DNA of 64,000 nucleotides from Euwallacea fornicatus (Eukaryota; Arthropoda; Insecta; Coleoptera; Curculionidae): positions 2,418,001 to 2,482,000 of the forward strand of contig NC_089560.1 of assembly GCF_040115645.1 (NCBI RefSeq), given 5' to 3'. Shown one piece after another: positions 39,801-50,782 of this stretch (the stretch's first letter is position 1; each line of letters opens with the position of its first letter). Position numbers and translations under genes: made by a program. Under the pieces are notes generated by a model. It saw only the letters and a list, made by a program, of their open reading frames with translations. It made no database searches and was not told where the DNA came from.

Positions 39801-42800
39801 AGGACTGAGTTCCATCCCTTCTGGGCATGGTGGACCTAACTAATATACAATATTAAATTAGAAATTGGGGTGTATTTGAAAAAAAATTGTGCTCTTTGAA
39901 AGTAATTGAATACGATTGAAATTAAATCGCTTCTTTCTTTCCCTAAATGGTTAGGTAATACTGTCTATAAAACAATATAGCTAATACTCTTTTTTTTTAT
40001 TGGTGTTTGTTGTGTCGTTGTGCAGGGAAATTATTGTGGTTATGCTATCAGAATACATTAATCGGAGATTAGCATATATTATTCTTGGAAAAGTAGAAAA
40101 ATGGCAATCGTACATTCTACTCAACCTTGAAAATAACCCATGGATTATTGAGAAACTTTTAAACGCGGTTATATAATATTTTTTGTAATGTAAATATTAT
40201 GTTACATAAATATGTTGTTTTCCCGAGTTTGCTCAGATTCTCTCCTTCTGCCATGACAATAGTGAAAAAAGGAAAATAGCGGAAGCAAATTCGAGTCTTC
40301 CTTTGAACCAAAATGCAATTTGCTAGTGGTGGTATTTCTGTTGCATTAATAACATCTTCATTTTTAAGATGAGAAAATTTAATAGCTTCAGCCACTCTTA
40401 AGTTGTCTAGGGAATTGACAATTAAATTATTATTACGCTATCGAAGGGCAAAGTTTTTGAACTCTCTCCGTGTAATTATACCTATATACTATATCTAAAT
40501 AATGAAGAGATTAGTCATCACGATAGGTCACACAAAAATTACTTACAGATATTTTTTTTGTGTGTCCTATAATGATAACCAATTTTTTTCAATTATTTAA
40601 CTATAGATCCTCTGTAGAAAAATTCATGCATGTCATAACGTTGAAATTTAACAGTGTTGTCGGTTGCATGATTTATTCAGTATTTCTTGTATGATCTATG
40701 ATGTTTAATAAAAAATAAAGTCGTACTTCTATGATGGCATTCAATAACAAGGAGTCGTTGTTATTCCTTTCTCAAATACCCTATTAAGGAAGCAACAACC
40801 TCCTTACACCGGCTGTTTAACTGATTTGGCATATCGAGAAACACTAATATTAACGTGGAGTAGAGTTTCTGATAGAGAAATCAGCATTAAAATGGGAACT
40901 TTGATAGAATGCGGCGACATATAGGATGGTATTTAAGTAAATACAACTGTCCCAAGAAAATAAAATGGGGGAATTGAAAAGGTGTAATGTCACAACGGAC
41001 GAACATACAACAAATTGGACGACACCTTTCCCTGTTGTCAGTATTGCTGTTAAATTTTCTATTATTTACGTTCATTTTAAATTTAAATAGTTTACTACAT
41101 GTTAACGGGCAGCTTACCCTTAAGTCTAAGTACTAGTTGTAACTCATCCACATAATTATTGGTTACGTAGAGCCGAATTCCTTGTTGAAAGCTTTTCGCA
41201 TTTTAAGCGTGAGGGTTGGCAATGAAATTACATGGTGTATGACGTGCATGGTTTTTTTTTACTGGACGACCTATACACATTCTAAAAAGGTGGGGTGTAT
41301 ATGTTCATACCACGACCTTTCAGCCCGAAACATTGTCTTCGTGTGTTAAATATTAATTGTAATCGTAAATGAGTTTTCCTGTTTGGACTATGTGCATTAT
41401 TTTATTTGCAACTTGCATACAAAGGGTGACAGCGGAAGGAGTAACTACAATTATTCAATTAAAAATTACAGGTGAAGTGGTAATTGTGTTGTCGGGTGCA
41501 CCGATAACGTTTTTAATTGAATTAAAATCCTGTTCAAAAGCTAAAAATCACTCTTAACCCATTATAAATGACGTTTTTAATTTTTTTAATTCATGTCTTT
41601 AGACTGAATGATCTTTCTCCCAAATATGGATCAGGTTTAGTCGTCTTCTGTGCATTAAAAAGTCACTATATACAAGGTGCATAAAAAATGAATGCGTTAA
41701 CTTAAAGCAGCGAGCTCATTAAGGGCAACATGTTTCCTATGTACCATTTTTCTCAAAAACTACTTTTTTAATTTTACGTTTTCTTGCTAAAAAAATTATG
41801 ATGCGCCATTAATTCCTGTTGTAGAATTAAAATTAAAAAAAGGGTCACAGATTGGACTGCTGTTAGGCGTGATTTCGTCAAAAAATCAAATTTATTTTGC
41901 ATGGTGGCCGGTTATTGTTTACGTTCGGTGTTTCGACCAGTGAAGCAATTTAAATTTATTAAAAATGGTTCATTTTTAACAAATTTAAAACATTGTTGCA
42001 GCGTGCAGTATCTACTTACAAAAGTCTCCGAGTGGTCAAACTTCTATCAAACGCACTTTTGTACATGTAATATAATATATTCGAAATTACAGCATGTTTA
42101 AAACGGCAGCCAATTAATGTGAAAGACAACGTCTCAACAAGATTTAATACAATTTAAAAAATAAATTACCAATAGTCACAACACATTTCTGAATGTTAAG
42201 AATTTGATGTAGGCACAAAAAGCTGCCTACTTTTTTTGCAGTTGTTTTGGTACGTGTTTATCGCTCAATCGAATAGGTCAATGGTGGATAGTAAATTTTA
42301 TTTTAAACTAGTTTTAATTTATTCCTGATAACGAGGGGCAATCGAAAAAAAAATTAAGGAAAGTTGTTGCCCTTGAAAAGTTGTACCATCAGTTACAATT
42401 TATGTACTTCTGAAACACCCTGTATATTAGAGATAATACTTTCGCTATCTTGTACAGATAAAAATTAACAAAGGTTATTAATCTGTGGCCTAATTTTTTC
42501 CTGCTGTGCGTTTGTTAGATCTGAGCCATATAACAATTTTAATTGCCGATTCGTTGTTAGAACTAATAATTATAAGTTATTATCATAAGATATTGGAATG
42601 TTTGATGGAAACGATTAATTGCCATACTTTCACTAATTTAGGGCACTTTTGCCCTAACAGTTTTGGAACTAGATCCGTTTAAGTAACGCTGCTTTGTTTG
42701 ATTTGCTTAGTAACAACTACTAAACAACTGATTTTTTGGACTTTATGAGGGTTATAAGAACTTACTTGAAATATCTTATAACACTTTCCGTCAGGGGGCC

Positions 42801-45800
42801 AATACAAGCGTTGCCACCCAAGGGGCTCCTTTGCGCATGGATTGAGCTTTGGATCCGCCCATGGCGGTGGCATTATGGCTCCATAGGAGACTAGTACTAA
42901 CGTTACCTCAAGTAATATCCATACCTATAAATGAAAGAAGGAAAATAAATATGTAAATACTTACTAATGACTTGAAACTTTCAAAGCAATTTTGCAGAAT
43001 TTTAAATTAAACTTGTAGTTAAATTTTAATCTATGATTATGAAATTTACTTCGTAAAATGTAGGACAGTGGAAATTTCAAAGACATGTGTATGTGTTCCG
43101 TCGGTGGTCCACTTTTGTGTTTTGGCAGTTGATTGTGTAATCGTTAGGCTTCATGTGTATTATTGCTGAGTTTTATATATGATAGATATTGTAGAAAGAA
43201 AATATCATTACAAGAAGCAATATCATTACTTTTCCTCTTCACTTGAGATTACGTCCATATCCTTTTCGAAGAACAATGGTACCAGTTCCTTCTTTCCCAT
43301 TACATAAATATCTACAGTAATTATTTAATGTTGCACAATTAATAATGATGCATAAACGATGTTTCTTCCCGCGTTTGTATATAAAAAAAGAGATTCTAAA
43401 CAGCAGTCGGCTAATTTATTGGTAATTCCGACGGATGAGTAAATTTATGAGCTTTGAAATTTGAATACCCAAAACTGGTTTCGTGTGAGACAGACGATGG
43501 TACCGTGCATTCGACATTTGGTACCTATTAGAGTGAGCATTCATGGCCAAGAAATGTGCCAATTAATTGAATAATCTGAGGATAATTTCACCGTGACCTG
43601 CTAAACTGGGTCATTTTGACGGTGAATGTAATACGTTACGCAATCACGGCATATCGGCGATTTGCACCCATTACATACCTCTTGGTGCCGCATTAAGTAT
43701 AAATGAGTAGTTACGAATGAAGAATTTGAGAAATACTCACAAAGACTATTGAGGTTATTATTTTTCAAAAGAAAGTTCTTAGATCGGTTTTAACCACCCT
43801 GTTGTGGAAGCAAAGAATTATGGTTCAGATGACGTTCATGGATAAAACAATTTCTTTTATCATTTTTTGCGAAGTGTTGTAATTACAACAATGAGGGAAC
43901 CAGAACTCTATAGAGCATTATTTAATGGCATACCGATGTATCACACGGCAATTTCTTGCACGATTTTTCTCTATTTAATCTTAGGTGTGCAAATGCTTCG
44001 CTACCGAGGTCACGAGGTTCCAAGTTCTACAACAAATTTATGTTTTATCTTTTTACAGCTACTAGACCTTTTCAAATACTTAACTCAATTTTGAAAATTT
44101 TTATCTTGTTCGTGTATTACAATTTCGTTCTCACGCTTCGCTGGTTTTTCCCCGATCAGAATGCCAATTGGTATTTTATTACAGCATATTGAGGAGCCAC
44201 ATTGTACGATGTTATTTATATTGACTCATCTCTTTTTGTTTCTTTAGCAACGAATTTTTCAAGTTGGTCGCAAAATATTGCTATTTTTATTTAATTATTT
44301 GCAACCTATGTACCGTATTTTCTGGTGTTTCTACTAATTGTTTATGTAAAATAGAATATTTTAAAACAGAATTTGCTCATATTATAATAGCGTACCTTGC
44401 TTTTGTATTTCACATTTCCCAAAATTTGTCTCAAAAAATTAATTTTTTTCTCTTTGGTCATTTTTATCTTCCTTCCAGCTCTTTAGATTTTTACTATTAT
44501 GATAATAATGCGCGATCCCGGAAGAGGTTGGCATCCTACTTTTTTGCAATTAAGTGAAATGTCTCATTAAGTTATGCATTCCCTACAAATTTTCGTTAAA
44601 TTACCAAATATTTGAGTATAAAAATAATTTCGAATATTATTGTTTTTCCTTAAATTTTAGCGGTTCTTTAATGTGTTAATATTTAAACAGTTGCATCCTT
44701 ATATTTCAGTTTTAGACAGAGTCTGATGAATTTATAAAACAAAATTTAAAAAAAACACTCACTCTGTATACTTTATTTGCCCTCGAAATTCATTCTATTC
44801 AATTACTCTGTTCTTATTTTAGAAAATTTAACAATGACTTACCTTTAATGGCAAATTCATTTTGATGCCTTTTTTCTAATTTTCATCACATTTTCGTTCG
44901 AAGAATTACTTCCCGGTATTGCACTACTAGATCAAAACAAGCTTTTTCAAATACATCTAGTTGCGATTTAACTACAATGCTTCTAACTTCATTTAAAGCC
45001 GTGAGTCAGATAATCACAATGACTTCATTCGATCAATTCGCTCAAGGATGAGTTACAGAGTGACAAAAATCTTTATACAGGGGGGCTAATGTTGCTTTTA
45101 CGTTTCGACTGCAATTAGAACCTTCGCTTCAAAATTTTGTAAATACCGAAACTCGCGACTATTGCTCTCGACTCGGAGAAAATAACGCGCGCTTTGGTTC
45201 CAATGCATTTGTTGGCACCATGTTTGGTACCGTGTGGGACCATTCTTCCACTTCTACTTTATTTGCGATCAATGATGCAGGAGCGTAGAGAACCAAGGAC
45301 GCATAAATCCATCTTTGGTTCTGAATTATCGTTGCGAGTGTCGAGGTTCATCCAACAAAAGAGGCGTTTTTTTAAGAGGTGACAAGCGTTTAATATTTAT
45401 GTGAATATGGAAATTACAATGCAAAACTTTTCTTTAATTCAAACTGAAAGCTGGATTTATAGTTTCGTTAACTTAAGCCGTAAAACATAACGTTAAGACT
45501 TAAGAAAAATACACATATCGATCGTTTCGTTAGCATTTTTAACTTCATATTAAGTTAACGTTAAACGTTGACAACGAGACGTTTTGAATTAAATAAATTG
45601 CAAATTCAGCTATACATCATTGCCATTCAGCCTACATCGATCACGCGTTCAAATTTGATCATCGGTCGGCTCATATTCATATAGAATATTTTTCTTAGCT
45701 GTTTATATTTGCTGTCTTAAAATCTGAGATACCTTTTCTTCACCTGCTATCCTAGCGTGACTGAAAGCAATACACAGGGTGTAATATTTTTTATTCTAGT

Positions 45801-48015
45801 GCCGGATATCTCGCTTATGAATTAAGATAGAAGAACGTGATTTTTGCTAACAGTTTTTACTTTTTTACGAAAGAAACAATTAGTTTGCTTTCATTCTCAT
45901 GTCCAGCTTCACTTCATATGGAAATGTCCCGCGGTTGTTAGGAAATGATACTTCCGGAGTCATAAAATCTATACTACATATGTATCTATTACATATTTCG
46001 TTCACTGTTTTGAAATCGACTTAACATACATCTGGCTGAGATACCAATTGACGATACTGCATATAAAAGGTGTCTGATAATTTACCTGCTTTTTATGGGA
46101 CAAAGTCCTTATTTGTGTATGAATATTTCAACATGTTTAAATCGAAAATTGGGTCCATCACTGTACTTGTCACATTACCTATCGATCATTTGCTTGAACA
46201 ATGTACTCCAACTTCAATAAATTGTTATAGTAGCTCAAAGTAACCTTTTTTTTTATACGAGGTGGCCTAATTTTTGTATTTTCAAAACGGTAAAAAAGTC
46301 GGTTTCAGTAGAAAATGGTGTAATTTCTGGAGCCTTTTAATATGCCCATTATATCAAAAACAAATAATGCATGTGTGTTAATATAACTAACTTTCTTATG
46401 TGTGTTTGGATTTTTAATTTCAGTAAACGCGCAAACGAGACGTCGAGTCAGGATCAACTGCTGCGTGCAAAAGAGCAGGAAATAGCTTCCCTAGAACAAG
46501 ATCATGAGAAAGAGAAACGCCTTAAAGAAGCCGCTTTAGTTGAGAACAAGTAAGTTTCCGCGTATTATAGGTCGATGTTAATTTTGGTTCACCATCCCAA
46601 TCCCACTTTGAACGTTGGGAAATGTTTCAAATATCTAAACTCATTGCTAGAAAGTGTATTCAGTATCGATGTCGAAATGATCTCGATTTTATCCCAACGA
46701 TATTTTTTAGTAATCGCAACTGCGAGATAAATAAAAAATATAAAGGTTGTTATCTGAATGTTTTTTTCCCATTCATCCATTTGTTTTTTTGCATCAGTTA
46801 ACTAGGTTGTTCAATTATTGTACTTCATAGGCGCCTCCAAAATGACTTAAGTAGTGTGGTGTGCGACTGTAGGGAAGCTCGAAATGAACTGGATATTACT
46901 AAGAGGCAAGTCGAGGATTTGAAACGTCAATTACAGCATTACGTGGCTGAAATAAAACGAACCGAAGACCTAATCTCACAAAAGGTAATGTTTATGTTCG
47001 GGAAGGCCTACGATCTCTCGAGAAAGTGTGATTTGCATTGAGGCATGACATGTGTGTATAACTTCTTCAGGAGCTAGAAAGAAGTGAACTTTTGGATCAA
47101 TTTAAAAGTTTGTCGCAAGAAGCCAATGAGCTCGAGAGCAATAATCATACTTTGGAAACCGAGGCCACACAGTCGAAAATACAACTTTCCGTGGCGTTGG
47201 ATCATACATCCGACCTTGAGAGGAAAATTCAACATCAGGAGTCCGTCATCAAGAGCTACGAAAAACAGGTGAAAAGCAAAACCGATCACATGTTCTTAAT
47301 TTTTTAAAATTACTTTAAGTCCAGAATATGTTACCATCATCAATTAATCTTTTATAGAAATTTTCTCCCCCTTTTGTCTAAATTAGATAGCAGAATCGTC
47401 AGAAAATGTGGCTAGACTTGAGATGCAATTGAAGCAAAATGGCATGGAACTGGAGCATTGCAGCTCCGAATTAAAACAAATGCGCGACTTGTGCGTGAAA
47501 CTGGATAGGGAAAAGGACGTTTTGAAGTCTGAACTGACAAATAGGGAGGATCGTCGATCACAGGTGGCGTTATGGCCCAAAGCTTTGACTATTCTCTTAA
47601 CTAAGATTTTAGGCGCAGAAAATTACCGAAAAGTTGAGTTCCGAGAAGGAAACTCTACAAAAAGTCCTAGAACAGGAAAAGACCAGTTTGGAAATGGTGG
47701 AAAAGCTACTCAGCGATACCAGGCGTGACTTGACAGAGCAGAGGCTATTGAACCAGGATATGCAGCGAGAAATCTCTCGCTTGAAGCAGAATATTTCCGA
47801 ATTGGAGGAGAGACTGTGAGAGTTTTTCAAAACTTGCTTTAGCTTTTTTGTCATTCATGCTTTGCAGAACTACTACATCTGAACAACTCGATATTTATCA
47901 AGGCAAAGCCTTCGAGTACAGTCAGCAAAATAAACAATTACGCAGGGATATTGCCAATGAACGTTTTTCGCGGTCTAGGCTGGATGATAATAAGGGTTAT
48001 TATCCTTCTCTGTGA
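33878..48015 (+). CDS. Cep135: Centrosomal protein Cep135 (Bld10)
   Basis: Twenty-one coding exons join in frame: 33878-34042, 34666-34792, 34936-35046, 35122-35282, 35422-35599, 35683-35842, 35959-36140, 36355-36479, 36556-36837, 36929-37039, 37116-37265, 37322-37417, 37475-37704, 37782-37992, 38244-38359, 46424-46549, 46831-46984, 47071-47268, 47387-47563, 47613-47815 and 47868-48015. They give 1136 residues; human CEP135 has 1140. The protein is coiled coil almost throughout. It is a centriole cartwheel/wall component that links SAS-6 to microtubules. Matching landmarks are the N-terminal LDSLGYFQKLVPESMPLV, EPYKCDNARLIKECNEL, DEKTEKIASLEDDL and near the C-terminus MRDLCVKLDREKD. Exon 9 is unusually Lys/Ser/Cys-rich for the family. 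Intron 15 is 8064 bases long and contains a complete antisense gene. Confidence 0.93.
38524..44860 (-). CDS. Secreted DUF4789 cysteine-rich protein, nested in a Cep135 intron
   Basis: Five coding exons join in frame: 44860-44843, 42924-42766, 39839-39637, 39581-39244 and 39185-38524. They give 459 residues. The N-terminus (MNLPLK then VWILLEVTLVLVSYGAIM) is a signal peptide, assembled only by splicing exon 1 to exon 2. The rest contains eight related units built on C-[YFH]-x(3-5)-G-[PY]-C, for example GKCYKIFQLGPPCPEG, GKCYPLFNLGPCDIG, GKCFQKLTRGPCPKG, DKCYQHFTTGYCRERG, QRCYELGTIGPCSRGE, DACHRPFTRGPCEWNQ, AFCYKIGSRGPCEKG and EKCFKLYSQGPCSKG. This is the insect DUF4789 type; function unknown, with an extracellular matrix or cuticle-related role plausible. 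No transmembrane segment follows the signal. It is read antisense to Cep135 and lies wholly inside intron 15. Confidence 0.85.
41369..41557 (+). other. Candidate short secreted-peptide frame (weak)
   Basis: An ATG-started frame of 62 codons begins with a convincing signal-peptide shape (MSFPVWTMCIILFATCIQ, then Ala before a likely cleavage site). A possible donor, GTGAAG, follows codon 34. No downstream exon could be identified. It lies on the same strand as Cep135, inside the large intron of the nested gene. It may be chance, since hydrophobic codons are common in AT-rich DNA. Confidence 0.2.
41665..42430. mobile_element. Probable non-autonomous DNA element (MITE-like)
   Basis: The left end TATATACAAGGTGC (41668-41680) and the right end ACACCCTGTATATTA (42415-42429) are inverted relative to each other and belong to the CAGGGTGT-type termini frequent in insect mariner-like elements. 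The interior of about 750 bases has no transposase-like frame. It sits in the large intron of the nested gene. Confidence 0.4.
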
Positions 48016-48947
48016 TTTCGTAGATGGGTTTTATTTTAAGTTTTATTTACCGATAAGTTTTAAATCTAATTAAATTTCGTGCAAAGGCGTTTTACGTATA
48101 GTAGTATGAATAGAGTTTTACGATTTGACATTGCACTAACTGACAAAACAATAATATGAAATGTAAATACATTTCTTTGTGACTTCTTTTCAATAAATAA
48201 TCTAAATTAATATAACGTAACATAGTGGTAGTAATTTGGCATTAATGCTCCAGCCTTAATTGCCCTAAACTGCATGAGCAAAGTTGAATAGCGGCCCTTT
48301 TCCTAGACATCCCTAGCTTTATTGTCTTATTTGGCAGCACACTAGGTGCTCGTATTCTTAGCAAAAATGCTGAAAATAATATTTTTCTGTAAATATTGCT
48401 TATCGGTGCTTTTTATGGTTATCACTTTCTTTAACTACTTATTGGACAGGGTTAGGAAATCCAGGTTAAAAAAACGCGATGTGACAAGATAATGCAAGCC
48501 TTCGCTGACGAACCACCAGAATGCGATTTGTAATGGAATTTATTCAGATGTCGATACCATTTATAACGCCGAAATACGTCGAACGTTGCTTTGAAAATGT
48601 ACTTACATTAATAATCGAATAGACCAGTTCATTACTTCCAAACCCTTATTACTTAAAACTTTTTCTATAGAGGTTGAGGGAAAATAGCAAGCAGACATTG
48701 GGGATTTGGCACTCGGCAATCTTATTTCTCCTCTTTGTGTCGCGTTAACGTCTCTATCCAGGGCGCGCTGACCCCTAACCCCTTACTGATTAAACCCCCT
48801 GTCCTCTCTTCACCGTTGTTCCTCCCCCGGAACCATTGCAAAGCATTACTTCGGGGGGTTATTACTTAAGACTGTTTCGATCATACGCGTCACAATACCG
48901 AATTAGCTAATATTTAAATTAGAGGAGTTTGCCTGAAAATAGGAAAA
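48016..48947. other. 3' flank of Cep135 and upstream region of the unknown gene
   Basis: The Cep135 poly(A) signal AATAAA is at 48192-48197. The following 48250-48900 part is less AT-rich and could hold a promoter for the next gene. No coding exon with good splice sites in matching phase was identified. Confidence 0.4.
48192..48197 (+). terminator. Poly(A) signal of Cep135
   Basis: Canonical AATAAA about 180 bases past the Cep135 stop codon, in the right orientation. Confidence 0.55.
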
Positions 48948-50449
48948 ATGTATACCCATTCCTCCATTAAATATAAAATAAATAAACCCTATTTGGTCTG
49001 CTGTGTTTCGCCGTTTTTCTTCCAAGTGTGGATAATTTTATTATTGATATGTTGCAGATCTGTCCTAAAAGCATTCATAAAGCCCCCTGAACGCGCCTCA
49101 TACATCGTCTCAACCGAAACGTTAGCGTCTAAATATCAAGGCGTCAGCGAGACACCGAGTATACCCAACCTGAATACGAGATTAATTCCTGGCATTGCAA
49201 CTAGTCAATCCAAACCGGACAAAGCTAAGCCCGTTCAAAGCTCCGAAGATGTAGCTCCAATAAACATAATTCTTTCCACTAAATCACTAATACCCGACCA
49301 CACGTGCCAACCATCAGGCACGAAACGAGATAGAATCATCGATCTCACCAAACACGATCAGGACAACCGCGAATGCTTAGAAAAATGCGATAAAATGCAA
49401 TGTCCTATGTACAAGAAGTTATTCTTCACTCAAAATTATATGGAAATGGATGCTTGCCCACGTGTGGGCTTTCAGGAAGAAAGCGGGAAGGGTGCAAAAA
49501 TAAAGGAACTTGTTAAAACTGCCTCAGAAAAAAAGCAGGCGAAGCAGAAAAGAAAGCTAGTTAAAATCCCTATGGATAGTGGGCAACTGATACATGAGGA
49601 CAATGCGTCAGCAGCAGAAATGACTTCGAAAAATGACGATTTTTATTTAGGCTCGACTAAACAGAAACTTGAAGGGATTGGCTGGAGGGAATGTGAAAAA
49701 ATTCTTTCTATTGACGACCATGATAAAGACAATAGGTGTCGATCGTCGAAACTAGACTATGCCGGTTTACCTCCAAGGCTGGAAAAGAATGGCGATAAGC
49801 GATCAAGTAAACCCAGTAATGTTTACTCCTGCTATGGTAACGGGACGGAAAAGTTCCAAGCGAATGTTTGTCCTGGACTTGATGACAGTATCAACTATCG
49901 AACCATGAACACAGGGCGCTATTTGTGCTTCCCCCATAAATGTTCCGAAAAACCTTTAGCGAATATCTTGACCCAAGGAACTGAATTTTCGGCAAACCAA
50001 GACGCTAAACAAGTCGGTCCCAAATGCCAATCCTGCCCTTATATATCGGTTTCTGAGCCGGATATTCAAAAGTCATCGCAAAAATCGAATGCCAGAAAGG
50101 AAGAGTATTCAAAAAGAACAACGCAATTGCCGCCAGGTTGAACGTCATTAGTTAAAACAATAAAATCTCAAAAGTTATCATTTCAGATATAAAGAATTTC
50201 CAACCAAATCATGGAAAAACTACTGCCACGGACACCACTGGGCGAAATAACAGCAAGGACGGAATATTTTGTTGGAAAAAGTCTTTAGAGAATTCGTCAC
50301 CAGCGCGCTTTAAAAGAAACGATGTGTCCGCGCAATTTGGTCACGACGATGATAGTTCGGCTATGTTTCGTAAAGTTTTCGCTGTTAATGGTGTAGGATT
50401 AGAATGCCAATGTTGTATATCAAGTTTTACGTATTCTAAAGAAAAGTGA
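48948..50449 (+). CDS. Unrecognised two-exon protein
   Basis: A long open frame (48948-50136) joins in phase to 50187-50449 across a 50-base intron ending in TTTCAG; read from the first ATG it gives 483 residues. I do not recognise the protein. It is hydrophilic and Lys/Ser/Asp-rich, with scattered Cys clusters (ECLEKCDKMQCPMYKK, KCQSCPYISV, LECQCCISS) and no repeat or domain I can name. The first 37 codons are suspicious: they include a polypyrimidine stretch and two AG acceptors (49027 and 49059), so coding may really begin at about 49060 after splicing from an upstream exon. The length of the frame, in otherwise stop-rich DNA, is strong evidence for a gene. It could be a fast-evolving independent gene or an alternative 3' part of Cep135, whose exon 20 ends in a compatible phase. 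Confidence 0.65.
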
Positions 50450-50782
50450 GATTGAATTTGGAAATATGTCTCGTTAAGATACGATGCTGAATGATTTTTC
50501 TCTAGAACTACCCTTTTAACTTCTCAATTTAGGAGTAAGAAAGGGGCTAAATAAACGAAAGGACAAATTAGGATCTGTGAAAAGGTGGCGCAGCCGCACT
50601 AAAATGTTTGTACACCGGTTCTGTCGTTTCGGAACGCGCTTCAGAGTTGACGTTTGTCATTTGATTTGTTTATGAAAGAAAATGTGTGGTTTGTTTGGAT
50701 TTTTCCCTTAATTTTCGATTTTTCGAAAGTCCATTTCCAAACAATAATTTATTAATTAGTTTTCTATTTATTAAAAGAAGAA
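50450..50782. promoter_or_regulatory. Upstream region of CCDC174
   Basis: A short spacer between the stop of the unknown gene and the CCDC174 start. A GC-richer patch at 50580-50660 is the likely core promoter and 5' UTR of CCDC174. No TATA box is evident. Confidence 0.4.

Larger units (their letters stand above)
38360..46423 (+). other. Intron 15 of Cep135 containing a nested gene
   Basis: The donor is AG|GTAAAT at 38360 and the acceptor is TTTCAG at 46423; the two flanking exons are in phase (AG|T). The interval is occupied by the antisense DUF4789 gene, a probable non-autonomous transposon (41665-42430) and AT-rich DNA with no other convincing genes. The 44861-46400 part should contain the promoter of the nested gene. 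A sequence ACAGGGTGTAATATTTTTTA near 45776, followed by GCCGGATATCTCGC, resembles the end of an insect repeat element. Confidence 0.8.

Noticed and set aside
40159..40395. 78-codon minus-strand frame in an intron of the nested gene
   Set aside because: Starts at GTG, lacks flanking splice sites in phase, no family resemblance.
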